A stretch of 64,000 nucleotides of DNA from the NCBI GenBank assembly GCA_020249145.1, contig JADCGF010000011.1, forward strand, positions 1 through 64,000. The letters are read 5' to 3'. Shown here piece after piece: positions 34,040-43,146 of this stretch (its first letter is position 1; each line of letters begins with the position of its first letter). Source of the stretch: Roseomonas sp. (GTDB taxonomy: Bacteria > Pseudomonadota > Alphaproteobacteria > Acetobacterales > Acetobacteraceae). Both the position numbers and the translations under genes were made by a program. The notes under the pieces were generated by a model that was not told the origin of the DNA, searched no databases, and was given only the letters and a program-made list of their open reading frames with translations.

Positions 34040-35501
34040 GCCTTACGATCTTGCTGTCATTGGTGGCGGCATCAATGGTGCCGGCATTGCGCGTGATGCC
34101 GCGGGCCGCGGGCTTTCTGTTGTGCTGTTTGAAAAGGGCGATCTGGGCAGCGGCACTTCGGCCAATTCCACCAAGCTGATCCATGGTGGCTTGCGCTATC
34201 TGGAACATTACGAATTTCGCCTGGTGCGTGAAGCGCTGATTGAACGCGAAATCCTGCTTGGCATTGCGCCGCATATCATCTGGCCATTGCGCTTTGTCCT
34301 GCCGCATCATGAGGGCCTCAGGCCCGCCTGGCTGCTGCGGCTTGGGTTGTTTTTGTATGATCATCTGGGCGGGCGAAAGACGCTGCCAGCCACCATGCGG
34401 ATTGACCTGACAAGCTCTCCGTTGGGGGCGCCGCTCAGCCCCGGGCATCGCATCGGCTTTGAATATTCCGATTGCTGGGTGGAGGATTCGCGCCTGGTGC
34501 TGCTGAACGCCAAGGATGCGGCGGAACGCGGTGCGGCCATTCATCCGCGCATGGCGGTGACTGCCGCGCAGCGCGATGGCGCGCTTTGGCATATCACTGT
34601 TGAAGGTCGTGATGGGCCGGCAGAATTTCACGCCCGCGCCCTGGTCAATGCTGCCGGCCCTTGGGTTAGCGCGGTGCAGCATACGGTGATGGGCAGCAAC
34701 CAGCCGGCGCGCCTCAGGCTGGTCAAGGGCAGCCATATCGTGCTGCCACGGCTTTATGATCACGACCGCGCCTATATCTTCCAGAATGCCGATGGGCGGA
34801 TCATTTTCACCATCCCCTATGAACGTGACTTCACCCTGATCGGCACCACCGATGAGGAGCACCCTAACCCCGAAGAGCCGCCGCAGATTTCTGAGGGCGA
34901 AATCACCTATCTCTGCGCTGCGGCGTCCGGTTATTTCCGCACGCCGGTGAAGCGCGAAGATATTGTCTGGACCTATTCGGGGCTCCGCCCGCTTTATGAT
35001 GATGGGGCGAGCAAGGCGCAGGAAGCCACGCGCGATTACGTGCTGAAGTTGGATGCGCCGGTGGGTCAGGCGCCGCTACTCAATATCTTCGGCGGAAAGA
35101 TCACCACCTATCGCAAGCTGGCCGAAGCCGCCTTGGCCGAGCTTGGCCTGAAACCCGAAAAGGCCGGCTGGACCGCCCGCGCCTCCCTGCCGGGCGGGGA
35201 TTTCCCCCTGAATGGTTTCGCGGCCCTGTTGGCCGATTTCCAGCGTAACTTCCCGCAATTACCGGGAAGCCTCTGCACCCGGCTGCTCCGCGCCTATGGC
35301 ACGCGGGCCTGGCGCATCTTCACCGCCGGCCAGGACCCTGGCCCGGCCATTGGCGCCGATTTACACGCGGCAGAGCTGGACTATCTCCGCCGCGAGGAAT
35401 GGGCCGCAACGGCCGAAGATGTGCTCTGGCGCCGGAGCAAGCTCGGGCTGCGCTTCGATGCCGGGGCACGGGATAGGCTGGCCAGGCTCATGGGCGGCTG
35501 A
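34008..35501 (+). CDS. glpD: Aerobic glycerol-3-phosphate dehydrogenase
   Basis: 497 residues. The FAD-binding GGGING motif is at 19-24, followed by FEKGDLGSGTSANSTKLIHGGLRYLEH, DSRLVLLNAKDAAERGA, TIPYERDFTLIGTTDEE and the C-terminal FGGKITTYRKLAE, all typical of GlpD. The enzyme oxidises sn-glycerol-3-phosphate to dihydroxyacetone phosphate at the membrane and feeds electrons to quinone. The ATG start at 34008 overlaps the hydrolase gene by 32 bases in another frame; it fits the family N-terminus, though its ribosome site is weak. The Ugp importer genes follow. Confidence 0.95.
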   Translation: MSLRASSSPAEPYDLAVIGGGINGAGIARDAAGRGLSVVLFEKGDLGSGTSANSTKLIHGGLRYLEHYEFRLVREALIEREILLGIAPHIIWPLRFVLPHHEGLRPAWLLRLGLFLYDHLGGRKTLPATMRIDLTSSPLGAPLSPGHRIGFEYSDCWVEDSRLVLLNAKDAAERGAAIHPRMAVTAAQRDGALWHITVEGRDGPAEFHARALVNAAGPWVSAVQHTVMGSNQPARLRLVKGSHIVLPRLYDHDRAYIFQNADGRIIFTIPYERDFTLIGTTDEEHPNPEEPPQISEGEITYLCAAASGYFRTPVKREDIVWTYSGLRPLYDDGASKAQEATRDYVLKLDAPVGQAPLLNIFGGKITTYRKLAEAALAELGLKPEKAGWTARASLPGGDFPLNGFAALLADFQRNFPQLPGSLCTRLLRAYGTRAWRIFTAGQDPGPAIGADLHAAELDYLRREEWAATAEDVLWRRSKLGLRFDAGARDRLARLMGG

Positions 35502-35592
35502 AAGACCGAAACACAAGCTTCGCGAAACTGTCTTTTACCTGTAATAAAGCCTGGGTATCGGGCAGTGGCCTCAACAAAAAAGGAGAGCTTTC

Positions 35593-36930
35593 ATGCAACG
35601 TCGTCACATTTTGCTGGGAACATCGGGTCTGCTCGCGGCCCCCTTCGTGGCACCTTCCGTGCGCGCCCAGGGCCGCACAGAAATCCAATTCTGGTATGGG
35701 CTGGGTGGGGCGCTTGGTGAGCGCGTGGCCGAACAGGTGACCCGTTTCAACGAAAGCCAATCGCGCTTTCGCGTGAATGCCAATTTCCGTGGCTCCTACG
35801 TGGAAGTCATGACCGGCGCCATCGCCGCCTGGCGCGCCGGCACGCCGCCCCATATCGCGCAGGTGTTCGAAGTCGGCACCGCCACCATGATGGCCGCCGG
35901 CCCTGCGATTCGCCCGACCCATGAATTGCTGGGCGAAGTGGGCATTACCCTGGACCCGAAGCGCTATCTGGCCGGCGTGCGCGGCTATTATTCCGACACG
36001 CAAGGCCGCCTGGTTTCCATGCCGCATAATTCTTCTTCCGCAGTCATGTGGATCAACCTGGACGCTTTCGAAAAGGCTGGGCTCTCCACGACGGAACTAC
36101 CCAAGACCTGGGCTGAAATCCGCGCCGCTGCGCAGAAGATCAAAGCCACCAATGCCGCCGAAATCCCGATCAGCACCGCCTGGCCGACCTGGGTGATGTT
36201 TGAACAAATGTCATCCCTGCATGATGTCGGGCTTGCCACCAAGGCCAATGGCTTCGAAGGCCTGGATGCCCAGATGAACCTCGGTGCGCCGATTTTCGCC
36301 AAGCATACCAATATGCTGCTTGAGATGCAGCGTGAGGGAAGCTTTGTCTATGGCGGGCGTGATGCCGATGGCTTCGCGAGCTTCCCGGCAGGTAAGGCCG
36401 CCATGTCCTTCAATTCCTCGGCCGGCCGGGCGCAGGTGCAGCGCGAAGCCAAGTTCCGCTGGGCTTCGGTGGTGCTGCCCCATCATGGTGATATCACGCA
36501 ATCACCGCATAATGGCGTGATCGGCGGCGCCAGCCTTTGGACGCTGACGGCGCGCAACCGCACGGCGGAAGAATATCGCGGTGTCGCGGAGTTCTACCGC
36601 TTCATCTCAGAGGTTGAGCAGGATAAGTGGTGGCACCATGTCACCGGCTATGTGCCGCTGACGCTGGCGGCGTATGAGGCTTCGCGTGCTGAGGGCTTCT
36701 ATACCCAAAACCCTGGCGCAGATGCCGCGATCATCCAGCTTTCCCGTGCGGAACCCACGCCTAATAGCCAGGGCTTCCGGCTGGGCGGCTTTGTGGAAAT
36801 TCGCAATATCATCCAGGAAGAATTGGAGCGCGGCTTCCAGGGCCAGCAGAATACCGAAACACTGCTTGCCAATGCCAATCGCCGCGCCGATGTGGTGCTG
36901 CGTAATTTTGAGCGTGCGAATCGTCGCTAA
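35593..36930 (+). CDS. ugpB: sn-Glycerol-3-phosphate ABC transporter substrate-binding protein UgpB
   Basis: 445 residues with a cleavable signal (RRHILLGTSGLLAAPFVAPSVRAQ). UgpB features include TEIQFWYGLGGALGERV, the conserved FNESQSRFRV and the ligand region GSYVEVMTGAIAAWRAGTPPHIAQVFEVGTATMM. It captures glycerol-3-phosphate or its diesters in the periplasm. AAGGAGAG precedes the ATG. glpD lies 91 bases upstream and ugpA 111 bases downstream, past two stem-loops, so it is expected to be expressed above the permeases. Confidence 0.92.
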   Translation: MQRRHILLGTSGLLAAPFVAPSVRAQGRTEIQFWYGLGGALGERVAEQVTRFNESQSRFRVNANFRGSYVEVMTGAIAAWRAGTPPHIAQVFEVGTATMMAAGPAIRPTHELLGEVGITLDPKRYLAGVRGYYSDTQGRLVSMPHNSSSAVMWINLDAFEKAGLSTTELPKTWAEIRAAAQKIKATNAAEIPISTAWPTWVMFEQMSSLHDVGLATKANGFEGLDAQMNLGAPIFAKHTNMLLEMQREGSFVYGGRDADGFASFPAGKAAMSFNSSAGRAQVQREAKFRWASVVLPHHGDITQSPHNGVIGGASLWTLTARNRTAEEYRGVAEFYRFISEVEQDKWWHHVTGYVPLTLAAYEASRAEGFYTQNPGADAAIIQLSRAEPTPNSQGFRLGGFVEIRNIIQEELERGFQGQQNTETLLANANRRADVVLRNFERANRR

Positions 36931-36939
36931 TCGCGTATC

Positions 36940-36962
36940 GGGGCCGCCTTCACGGCGGCCCC
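36940..36962 (+). terminator. Strong stem-loop after ugpB
   Basis: GGGGCCGCC (36940-36948) pairs with GGCGGCCCC (36954-36962) around TTCAC. No T-run follows, so it probably protects or partly ends the ugpB mRNA, giving more binding protein than permease, rather than stopping all transcription. Confidence 0.55.
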
Positions 36963-36983
36963 CTCCTATCGGTATGTTTGATC

Positions 36984-37027
36984 GCATTTTCCGAGTCGCC
37001 AAGTGAGCCCACTTGGCTTGAAAATGC
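36984..37027. repeat. Two-arm intergenic palindrome, family B (REP-like)
   Basis: Outer arms GCATTTTC (36984-36991) and GAAAATGC (37020-37027) and inner arms GCCAAGTG (36998-37005) and CACTTGGC (37010-37017) form a cruciform-like element with an AGCC loop. It lies between ugpB and ugpA. The layout resembles palindromic repeats common in alphaproteobacterial genomes. Confidence 0.65.
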
Positions 37028-37041
37028 TCAGTTGAGGCCAC

Positions 37042-37923
37042 ATGCAGCGCAAGGCGATATTCAACAATAAACTGCTGCCCTATCTGCTGCTGGCGCCGCA
37101 GCTTGCGATCACTTTTGTCTTCTTCTTCTGGCCGGCGGGGGAAGCCGTTTGGTATTCCTTCATCCGCCAGGATGCCTTTGGCATTTCCAAACAATTCGTC
37201 TGGTTTGAGAATTTCACGGATCTTTTCGTCGACCCGCTGTATCACCAGGTCATCATCAATACGCTGATTTTCTCGGTGGCCGTCACCGCGCTTGCCATGG
37301 GCTTGGCGCTTGGCCTCGCGGTACTGGCGGATCGGCATATTCGCGGCAAGGATGGCTATCGCACCTTACTGATCTGGCCCTATGCCGTGGCGCCGGCCAT
37401 TGCCGCCATTCTTTATATTTTCCTGTTTCACCCTGATATCGGGCTAATCGGCCGCGCGCTGAAAGTCGCGGGGGTTGCCTGGAACTATACGCTGAATGGC
37501 AATCAGGCCATGCTGGTGGTGATACTCGCGGCGGCCTGGAAACAGGTTTCCTATAATTTCCTGTTCTTCCTGGCGGGGCTGCAATCGATCCCGCGCAGCG
37601 TGTTGGAAGCAGCCTCCATTGATGGTGCGTCCCCCCTGCATCGCTTCCGCACGGTGATCTTCCCGCTGCTGTCGCCCACTACCTTTTTTCTGCTGGTGAT
37701 CAATATCACCTACGCCTTCTTTGATACTTTCGGCATTATTGATGCGCTGACCAAGGGCGGGCCGGGCAATGCCACGCAAACCCTGATCTACCGCGCCTAT
37801 ATCGATGGGCGGGTCAATCTGGATCTTGGCTCATCCTCCGCGCAATCCGTGGTACTGATGATTGCGGTGATAGCGCTGACGCTGGTGCAGTTCCGCTTCA
37901 TTGAACGCAAGGTTCATTACTGA
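37042..37923 (+). CDS. ugpA: sn-Glycerol-3-phosphate ABC transporter permease UgpA
   Basis: 293 residues with six membrane segments. The N-terminus ([23 protein letters not shown]) and the coupling loop ([21 protein letters not shown]) fit UgpA/MalF-type permeases. It forms the channel with UgpE. Its stop codon overlaps the ugpE start by one base. Context between ugpB and ugpE-ugpC makes the name secure at family level. Confidence 0.92.
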   Translation: MQRKAIFNNKLLPYLLLAPQLAITFVFFFWPAGEAVWYSFIRQDAFGISKQFVWFENFTDLFVDPLYHQVIINTLIFSVAVTALAMGLALGLAVLADRHIRGKDGYRTLLIWPYAVAPAIAAILYIFLFHPDIGLIGRALKVAGVAWNYTLNGNQAMLVVILAAAWKQVSYNFLFFLAGLQSIPRSVLEAASIDGASPLHRFRTVIFPLLSPTTFFLLVINITYAFFDTFGIIDALTKGGPGNATQTLIYRAYIDGRVNLDLGSSSAQSVVLMIAVIALTLVQFRFIERKVHY

Positions 37924-38807
37924 TGGCCGAGCCACGCAACAGCATTGCCGCCCCCATGGGCATGGCCGGCAGCAATCCCAGGGCGGATATGCTTACCCAT
38001 GTTATCCTGGTGCTGGGGGTGTTGCTTTTCGCGCTGCCCATCTGGATTGTACTGATGGGCTCCACCCATGATGCCGGCACTATCGGCCGCGGCGATGTAC
38101 CCTTGCTGCCGGGCGCCGAGGCGGCTGCGAATTACAGCGCGGTCTGGAACCAGGGCAATAAGCAGCGCGCTGGCGTGCCGGTTTCCACGATGATGTTCAA
38201 TAGCGCCATCATGGCGCTGCTGATCACCTTCGGTAAAATCGCGATTTCCATCATCTCCGCCTATGCGGTCGCCTTCTTTTCCTTCCCCGGGCGCATGCTG
38301 TTTTTCTGGGCGATTTTCATCACCCTGATGCTGCCGGTTGAGGTGCGCATCTTCCCGACCTTTCAGGTGGTTTCTGACCTTGGCATGGTGAATACCTATG
38401 CCGGCTTGATCGTGCCTTTGATCGCTTCCGCTACCGCAACGCTTTTGTTCCGTCAATTCTTCCTGACCATCCCGGATGAATTGGTGGAAGCCGCCAAGAT
38501 GGATGGCGCCGGCCCGATCCGGTTCTTCAAGGATGTGGTTCTGCCGCTGTCCGCCACCAATATCGCCGCCCTTTTTGTCATTCTGTTCGTCTATGGCTGG
38601 AACCAATATCTTTGGCCGCTGCTGGTGACGACCTCCACCGATGTGGAAACGATCATGATCGGCATTGTGAAAATGCTGGGCTCCCAGGGCGATACGGAAT
38701 GGCACCTGGTCATGGCGACAACGGTGCTGGCACTTCTGCCGCCCGTCGCAATCGTGATCCTGATGCAGCGCTGGTTCGTCAAGGGATTGGTCGAGACTGA
38801 GAAATGA
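37923..38807 (+). CDS. ugpE: sn-Glycerol-3-phosphate ABC transporter permease UgpE
   Basis: 294 residues with six membrane segments, including LTHVILVLGVLLFALPIWIVLMGSTHD at the N-terminus and the coupling loop VEAAKMDGAGPIRFFKDVVLPL. It is the second permease of the importer. It overlaps ugpA by one base and precedes ugpC by 9 bases. Confidence 0.93.
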   Translation: MAEPRNSIAAPMGMAGSNPRADMLTHVILVLGVLLFALPIWIVLMGSTHDAGTIGRGDVPLLPGAEAAANYSAVWNQGNKQRAGVPVSTMMFNSAIMALLITFGKIAISIISAYAVAFFSFPGRMLFFWAIFITLMLPVEVRIFPTFQVVSDLGMVNTYAGLIVPLIASATATLLFRQFFLTIPDELVEAAKMDGAGPIRFFKDVVLPLSATNIAALFVILFVYGWNQYLWPLLVTTSTDVETIMIGIVKMLGSQGDTEWHLVMATTVLALLPPVAIVILMQRWFVKGLVETEK

Positions 38808-38816
38808 GAAACCCCC

Positions 38817-39884
38817 ATGGCTGAACTCAAGCTTTCCGGCATTGTCAAAAACTTCGGCGCGGTGCGCGTGCTGCATGGCATTGATTTGACCGTGCAGGAT
38901 GGGGAGATGATTGTAATTGTGGGCGCTTCCGGCTGCGGCAAATCAACCTTGCTCCGCATCGTGGCGGGGCTGGAACGCAGCACGGGTGGCACGGTGCTGA
39001 TTGATGATCGGGACGTGACCGCGCTGGAACCTGCGGCGCGCGATATTGCGATGGTGTTTCAGAATTACGCGCTTTATCCGCATATGCGCGTCTTTGATAA
39101 TATGGCCTATGGGCTGCGTATTCGCGGCCTGTCCAAGGATGACATCAAGCGCCGCGTTCAGGAAGCCGCCAACTTGCTCGGCCTTTCCGAATTGCTTGAT
39201 CGCCGCCCGAGAGAATTATCCGGCGGGCAGCGCCAGCGCGTTGCCATGGGGCGCGCCATTGTGCGTGAACCCAAGCTGTTCCTGTTCGATGAACCACTTT
39301 CCAACCTGGATGCGAAGCTGCGCGTTGCCATGCGCGCGGAAATCAAGCGCCTGCAACGCCGGCTTGGTGTCACCAGCCTTTTCGTGACACATGACCAGGT
39401 GGAGGCGATGACCTTGGGCGATAGGCTGGTTGTCATGCATGAAGGACGCGCGGCCCAAATCGCGTCACCCATGGAGATTTTTGAACGCCCCGCCGATACC
39501 TATGTCGCGGGCTTCATCGGCAGTCCGGCGATGAATTTCCTGCCCGCCACCATCACGGAAGATGGCAAGGCGGCGCGGCTTTCAGATGGCAACATCATCG
39601 CCCTGCCGCCGGGCCAATACGCCGCGCACCCTGGGCAGAAAGTGACACTTGGCATTCGCCCGGAACATATCAGCCTGCCAGGGCCGCTGCGTCTGACCAC
39701 CGATCTGATTGAACCGCTGGGCTCGGAAAGCGTGGTGCATGGCAAGCTTGCTTCCGGTGAAATCATGGCCTTGCGCCTGCCCGGTGCGCCGCCCTCAGCC
39801 GCGGTGCTGGAAATCGCGCCGCGCACCAAACACCTGCATGTGTTCGATGCAGAAACAGGCAAACGGCTGCCGGCGCCTGGCTGA
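38817..39884 (+). CDS. ugpC: sn-Glycerol-3-phosphate ABC transporter ATP-binding protein UgpC
   Basis: 355 residues. Walker [10 protein letters not shown] is at 36-44, followed by the signature LSGGQRQR near 138, [16 protein letters not shown], and a C-terminal MalK-type TOBE domain (about 235-355, with IRPEHI). It energises the UgpAE channel. MalK-type tails often take regulatory input, and UgpC is inhibited by phosphate in E. coli. It ends the glpD-ugpBAEC set and converges on the acyl-CoA synthetase gene after 6 bases. Confidence 0.93.
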   Translation: MAELKLSGIVKNFGAVRVLHGIDLTVQDGEMIVIVGASGCGKSTLLRIVAGLERSTGGTVLIDDRDVTALEPAARDIAMVFQNYALYPHMRVFDNMAYGLRIRGLSKDDIKRRVQEAANLLGLSELLDRRPRELSGGQRQRVAMGRAIVREPKLFLFDEPLSNLDAKLRVAMRAEIKRLQRRLGVTSLFVTHDQVEAMTLGDRLVVMHEGRAAQIASPMEIFERPADTYVAGFIGSPAMNFLPATITEDGKAARLSDGNIIALPPGQYAAHPGQKVTLGIRPEHISLPGPLRLTTDLIEPLGSESVVHGKLASGEIMALRLPGAPPSAAVLEIAPRTKHLHVFDAETGKRLPAPG

Positions 39885-39890
39885 TCAGCG

Positions 39891-41453
39891 TTACGCTTGC
39901 CCGCGTTCTGTCAGCAGGCGCTTCACCTCATTCTTCGGGACCTTGCCGTAACCGGAACGCGGCAGCGCATCCCAGACCACGATTTTTGCCGGCCATTTAT
40001 AGCGGCCAAGCTTGCCATCCAGATGCGCCATCACCGCCGCCGGATCAATCACGGCGCCAGCTTCGGCCACCAGCACCGCGACCCCGCTTTCGCCCCATTT
40101 CGCATCCGCAACACCTACCACGCAGGCTTCCGCAATGGCTGGGTGCGTCAGCAAAGCTTCCTCGACTTCGCGCGGATACACATTGGACCCGCCAGAGATA
40201 TACATGTCCGAAGCGCGCCCGGTGATATACAGGAACCCGCGCGCATCCAAATGGCCAAGATCACCCGTATGGAACCAGCCACCGGCAAAGGCCTTTTCAT
40301 TGGCAGCATCATTTTCGAAATAGCCGGCGAAAACCGCAGGGCCGCGCACGCAAATCTCGCCAGTTTCGCCCGCCGGCAAGGGCTTATTCGCGGTATCCAA
40401 AATCGCCACCTCAATCCCGGTGCGCGGATAGCCACAAGACCCGATCGGCATGGCAGGATCATCTTCCAGACTATGCCACGAAGGCGGCAGCACGGTGATA
40501 TTGCCGGTCACTTCACCAAGGCCGAAATACTGCACCAGGCAGGGGCCGAGCTTCGCCAGCGCGTATTTCTGATCCTCCCGATACATGGGCGCACCGGCAT
40601 AGATCACGTGGCGGAGCGATGAATGATCATGCGTATCAACCGCAGGATCACGGCAAAGCGTGTTCAGAATCGTCGGCACAGTGAACATGTTTGAAACGCG
40701 ATGCGCCTCAATCAATCGCCAGGCTTCCGGCACATCAAACCGCTCGCCGGGCAGCAGGATGGAGGCCGCGCCACGCGCCACTTGCGATAACGCATGCACG
40801 CCAGCGCCATGGGAAAGCGGCGCTACCACCAAAGACGCAGCATGCTCATTCAGCCCCGGCATCAGATCGGCAATATGGTTATTGATGACAAAAGCCATTT
40901 GCCCATGCGTCAGAATGCCGCCCTTGGGCCGGCCCGTGGTGCCCGAGGTATAGAAGAACCAGGCCGGATGATCGCGATCCACATCGGCGGGCACGGTTAA
41001 GGGCGCGGCTTGGCCTTCTGCGATCAAATCTTCCCAGGAAAAGCCAGCACCATCGCCAATCGCGATATCCAGCACGCAGGCGGGGTTTTCCGCGCGGCAG
41101 GCGGCGCGATGTTCCGGGAAGGCCACATCGAAAATCTGCGCCTTGCAGCGTGAAGACCCGGCCAGATAGGCGGCCTCTGGCGGGCTCAGGCGGAAATTCG
41201 TCGGCACCCAAACGGCGCCAATCAGCCAGCAGGCCCAAACGCCTTCGAAAATCGCGTTATTGTTGCGCGAATGGATCAGCACGCGATCACCCGCGCCAAT
41301 GCCGCGCGCGCGCAAGCCGGCAGCAGCGGCACAGGCCCGTGCCGCGATTTCCGCCCAGTTCCAGACCCTGTCACGCCAGATCAGCCCGGGGCGGTCTGGC
41401 AGGCGACGGGCGGTTTGCAGCAGCATGGCGCCCAGGTTGGAAGTCGGGATCAT
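39891..41453 (-). CDS. AMP-forming acyl-CoA synthetase (long/medium-chain type)
   Basis: 520 residues from the ATG at 41453, which has AAGGAGA upstream; the longer frame to 41531 is not conserved. The adenylation P-loop YTSGTTGRPKG is at 168-178, with GYPRTGIEV, GWFHTGDLG, RASDMYISGGSNVYPREVE and the C-terminal catalytic lysine in GYGKVPKNEV. It activates a carboxylic acid as acyl-AMP and transfers it to CoA. Substrate is not known. It stands alone, divergent from a TRAP operon, which might import the acid. Confidence 0.92.
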   Translation of the reverse strand: MIPTSNLGAMLLQTARRLPDRPGLIWRDRVWNWAEIAARACAAAAGLRARGIGAGDRVLIHSRNNNAIFEGVWACWLIGAVWVPTNFRLSPPEAAYLAGSSRCKAQIFDVAFPEHRAACRAENPACVLDIAIGDGAGFSWEDLIAEGQAAPLTVPADVDRDHPAWFFYTSGTTGRPKGGILTHGQMAFVINNHIADLMPGLNEHAASLVVAPLSHGAGVHALSQVARGAASILLPGERFDVPEAWRLIEAHRVSNMFTVPTILNTLCRDPAVDTHDHSSLRHVIYAGAPMYREDQKYALAKLGPCLVQYFGLGEVTGNITVLPPSWHSLEDDPAMPIGSCGYPRTGIEVAILDTANKPLPAGETGEICVRGPAVFAGYFENDAANEKAFAGGWFHTGDLGHLDARGFLYITGRASDMYISGGSNVYPREVEEALLTHPAIAEACVVGVADAKWGESGVAVLVAEAGAVIDPAAVMAHLDGKLGRYKWPAKIVVWDALPRSGYGKVPKNEVKRLLTERGQA

Positions 41454-41574
41454 GCGGCGTCTCCTTTTTTGCGGCGCCCTTTCGGCGGTTCGCGCGATGT
41501 TTCGCTTGCCTCCGGCGCTGGCCTTGGGCAAGTGGGGATATTAGTCTGGATCCAAACAAAGGGAGAAGAACGCC

Positions 41575-42627
41575 ATGACCACCCCATTCCAGGGCGCGAC
41601 GCGCCGTAACCTGCTGCTCGGCGCCGGGGCGCTGACGCTGGCCGCCCCCGCCATTGCCCGCGCACAGGGGCAATACCGCGCCGAATACAAGGTCTCGGTT
41701 GTGGGCAATCGCCCGCTGCCGATCTCTGACGGTGCCTTCACCTGGGCGGAGCTGGTCACGGAACGCTCCGGCGGGCGGATCAATATGAAGGTCTATCCGG
41801 GCAGCCAATTGGTCGGCGGAGATCAGACGCGCGAATTGGTCGCGATGCGCCAGGGCGTGATTGATATGGCGGTGTTTTCCACCATCAATATCTCCCCGCA
41901 AATCCGCGAAATGAACATCTTTTCGCTGCCCTTCCTGATGCCCAATCACCGCGCCTATGACGCGATCATCAACGGCGAAGTCGGGCGCGACCTGTTCGGC
42001 ACGCTGACCAGCCGCGATGTGACGCCGGTTGCCTGGGGCGAGAATGGTTTCCGCGAAATCTCCAACAGCAAGCGCGAAATCCGCAAGCCCGAGGATCTGC
42101 GCGGCCTAAAAATTCGCTTCGCGGCGGGTGCCATTTTCAGCGAAATTTATCAGGGCCTGGGCGCCAATCCGGTGCAGATGTCCTTTGCTGATCTGCAACC
42201 CGCCCTTTCCACCGGTGCGGTGGATGGGCAGGAAAACCCGGTCAATCTGTTCCTGGGCTTCCGCATGGACACACTCGCGCAGCGCCATTTGACCATCTGG
42301 AATTACTGCGCCGATGCGGCGATTTTTGTTGCCTCAAAGGCCGTGATGGATAGCTTCGCGCCGGCGGACCGCGATCTGGTGATTGCTTGCGCGCGTGAAG
42401 CCGCGCAGCGTCAGATCGCGGCGGCGCGCAAGGGGCTGGGCATTGATGGCGACCGTTCCTCGATTGAGGAATGCATCCGTCGTGGCGTGGCGGTGGCGGA
42501 ACTGACGCCGGCTGAAAAACAGGCCTTCGCGCGCGCCACACGGCCAGTCTTTGACAAGTGGGCGCAGACCGTCGGCAGCGCCCTGGTGCAAAAGGCAGAA
42601 GCCGCCATTGCGCGCGCGATTGCCTGA
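41575..42627 (+). CDS. TRAP transporter solute-binding protein (DctP-type)
   Basis: 350 residues. A TRRNLLLGAGALTL signal with an RR pair may direct Tat export. The DctP fold shows GRINMKVYPGSQLVGGDQTRELVAMRQG, LRGLKIRFAAGAIF, a conserved solute-contact arginine in KIR, and the VDGQENPVNLF motif typical of carboxylate binders. AAGGGAGAAG precedes the ATG. It leads a complete TRAP operon and is more canonical than the tandem pair at 18.8-20.9 kb. Confidence 0.94.
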   Translation: MTTPFQGATRRNLLLGAGALTLAAPAIARAQGQYRAEYKVSVVGNRPLPISDGAFTWAELVTERSGGRINMKVYPGSQLVGGDQTRELVAMRQGVIDMAVFSTINISPQIREMNIFSLPFLMPNHRAYDAIINGEVGRDLFGTLTSRDVTPVAWGENGFREISNSKREIRKPEDLRGLKIRFAAGAIFSEIYQGLGANPVQMSFADLQPALSTGAVDGQENPVNLFLGFRMDTLAQRHLTIWNYCADAAIFVASKAVMDSFAPADRDLVIACAREAAQRQIAAARKGLGIDGDRSSIEECIRRGVAVAELTPAEKQAFARATRPVFDKWAQTVGSALVQKAEAAIARAIA

Positions 42628-42633
42628 CGCGCC

Positions 42634-43143
42634 GTGAGTGTTGAACTGGATCCGGGGGCGAGCCTCCCGGATCCGAAAACCCGCATCCCGCTCAGTTTTG
42701 AACGCGTGCTGCTGGCGCTTGCCATGGCGGCCATGGCGCTGATCACGGCGGCGAATGTGCTGGCGCGTTATCTTACGAATGTTTCTTTTGCTATCACGGA
42801 AGAATATTCGGTGGTGTTGATGGTGGTGATTGCGTTGATCGGCACGGCACTCGCCATCGCAACTGGGCGGCATATTCGGGTTGGGTATTTCACCGATCTG
42901 ATGGGCAAGGTTGGCCAACGCAGGGCGGAAATGCTGGCGCTGATCCTTGCCATTATCTGCTTTGGCTTGCTCGCCATTTTCGGCGCTAAGCTCGCTCATG
43001 ATGAATATCGCTTCGAAGTCTTGTCCAATGGCCTTGGCAATCCCCAGTGGCTGTACACGGGCTGGCTGCCTTTGGTCTCGCTTTTGGTCATTGCGCGTGC
43101 GACGGGCCGGCTGATCCGGCTTGCACGCGGAGAGGATGGCTGA
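42634..43143 (+). CDS. TRAP transporter small permease (DctQ-type)
   Basis: 169 residues from a GTG at 42634, 6 bases after the binding-protein stop. Four hydrophobic segments lie near 28-50, 60-82, 100-122 and 140-160, with NVLARYLTNVSFAITEEYSVVLM matching the DctQ pattern. It couples the binding protein and the large permease. The large-subunit gene starts 3 bases after its stop. Confidence 0.92.
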   Translation: MSVELDPGASLPDPKTRIPLSFERVLLALAMAAMALITAANVLARYLTNVSFAITEEYSVVLMVVIALIGTALAIATGRHIRVGYFTDLMGKVGQRRAEMLALILAIICFGLLAIFGAKLAHDEYRFEVLSNGLGNPQWLYTGWLPLVSLLVIARATGRLIRLARGEDG

Positions 43144-43146
43144 GCC

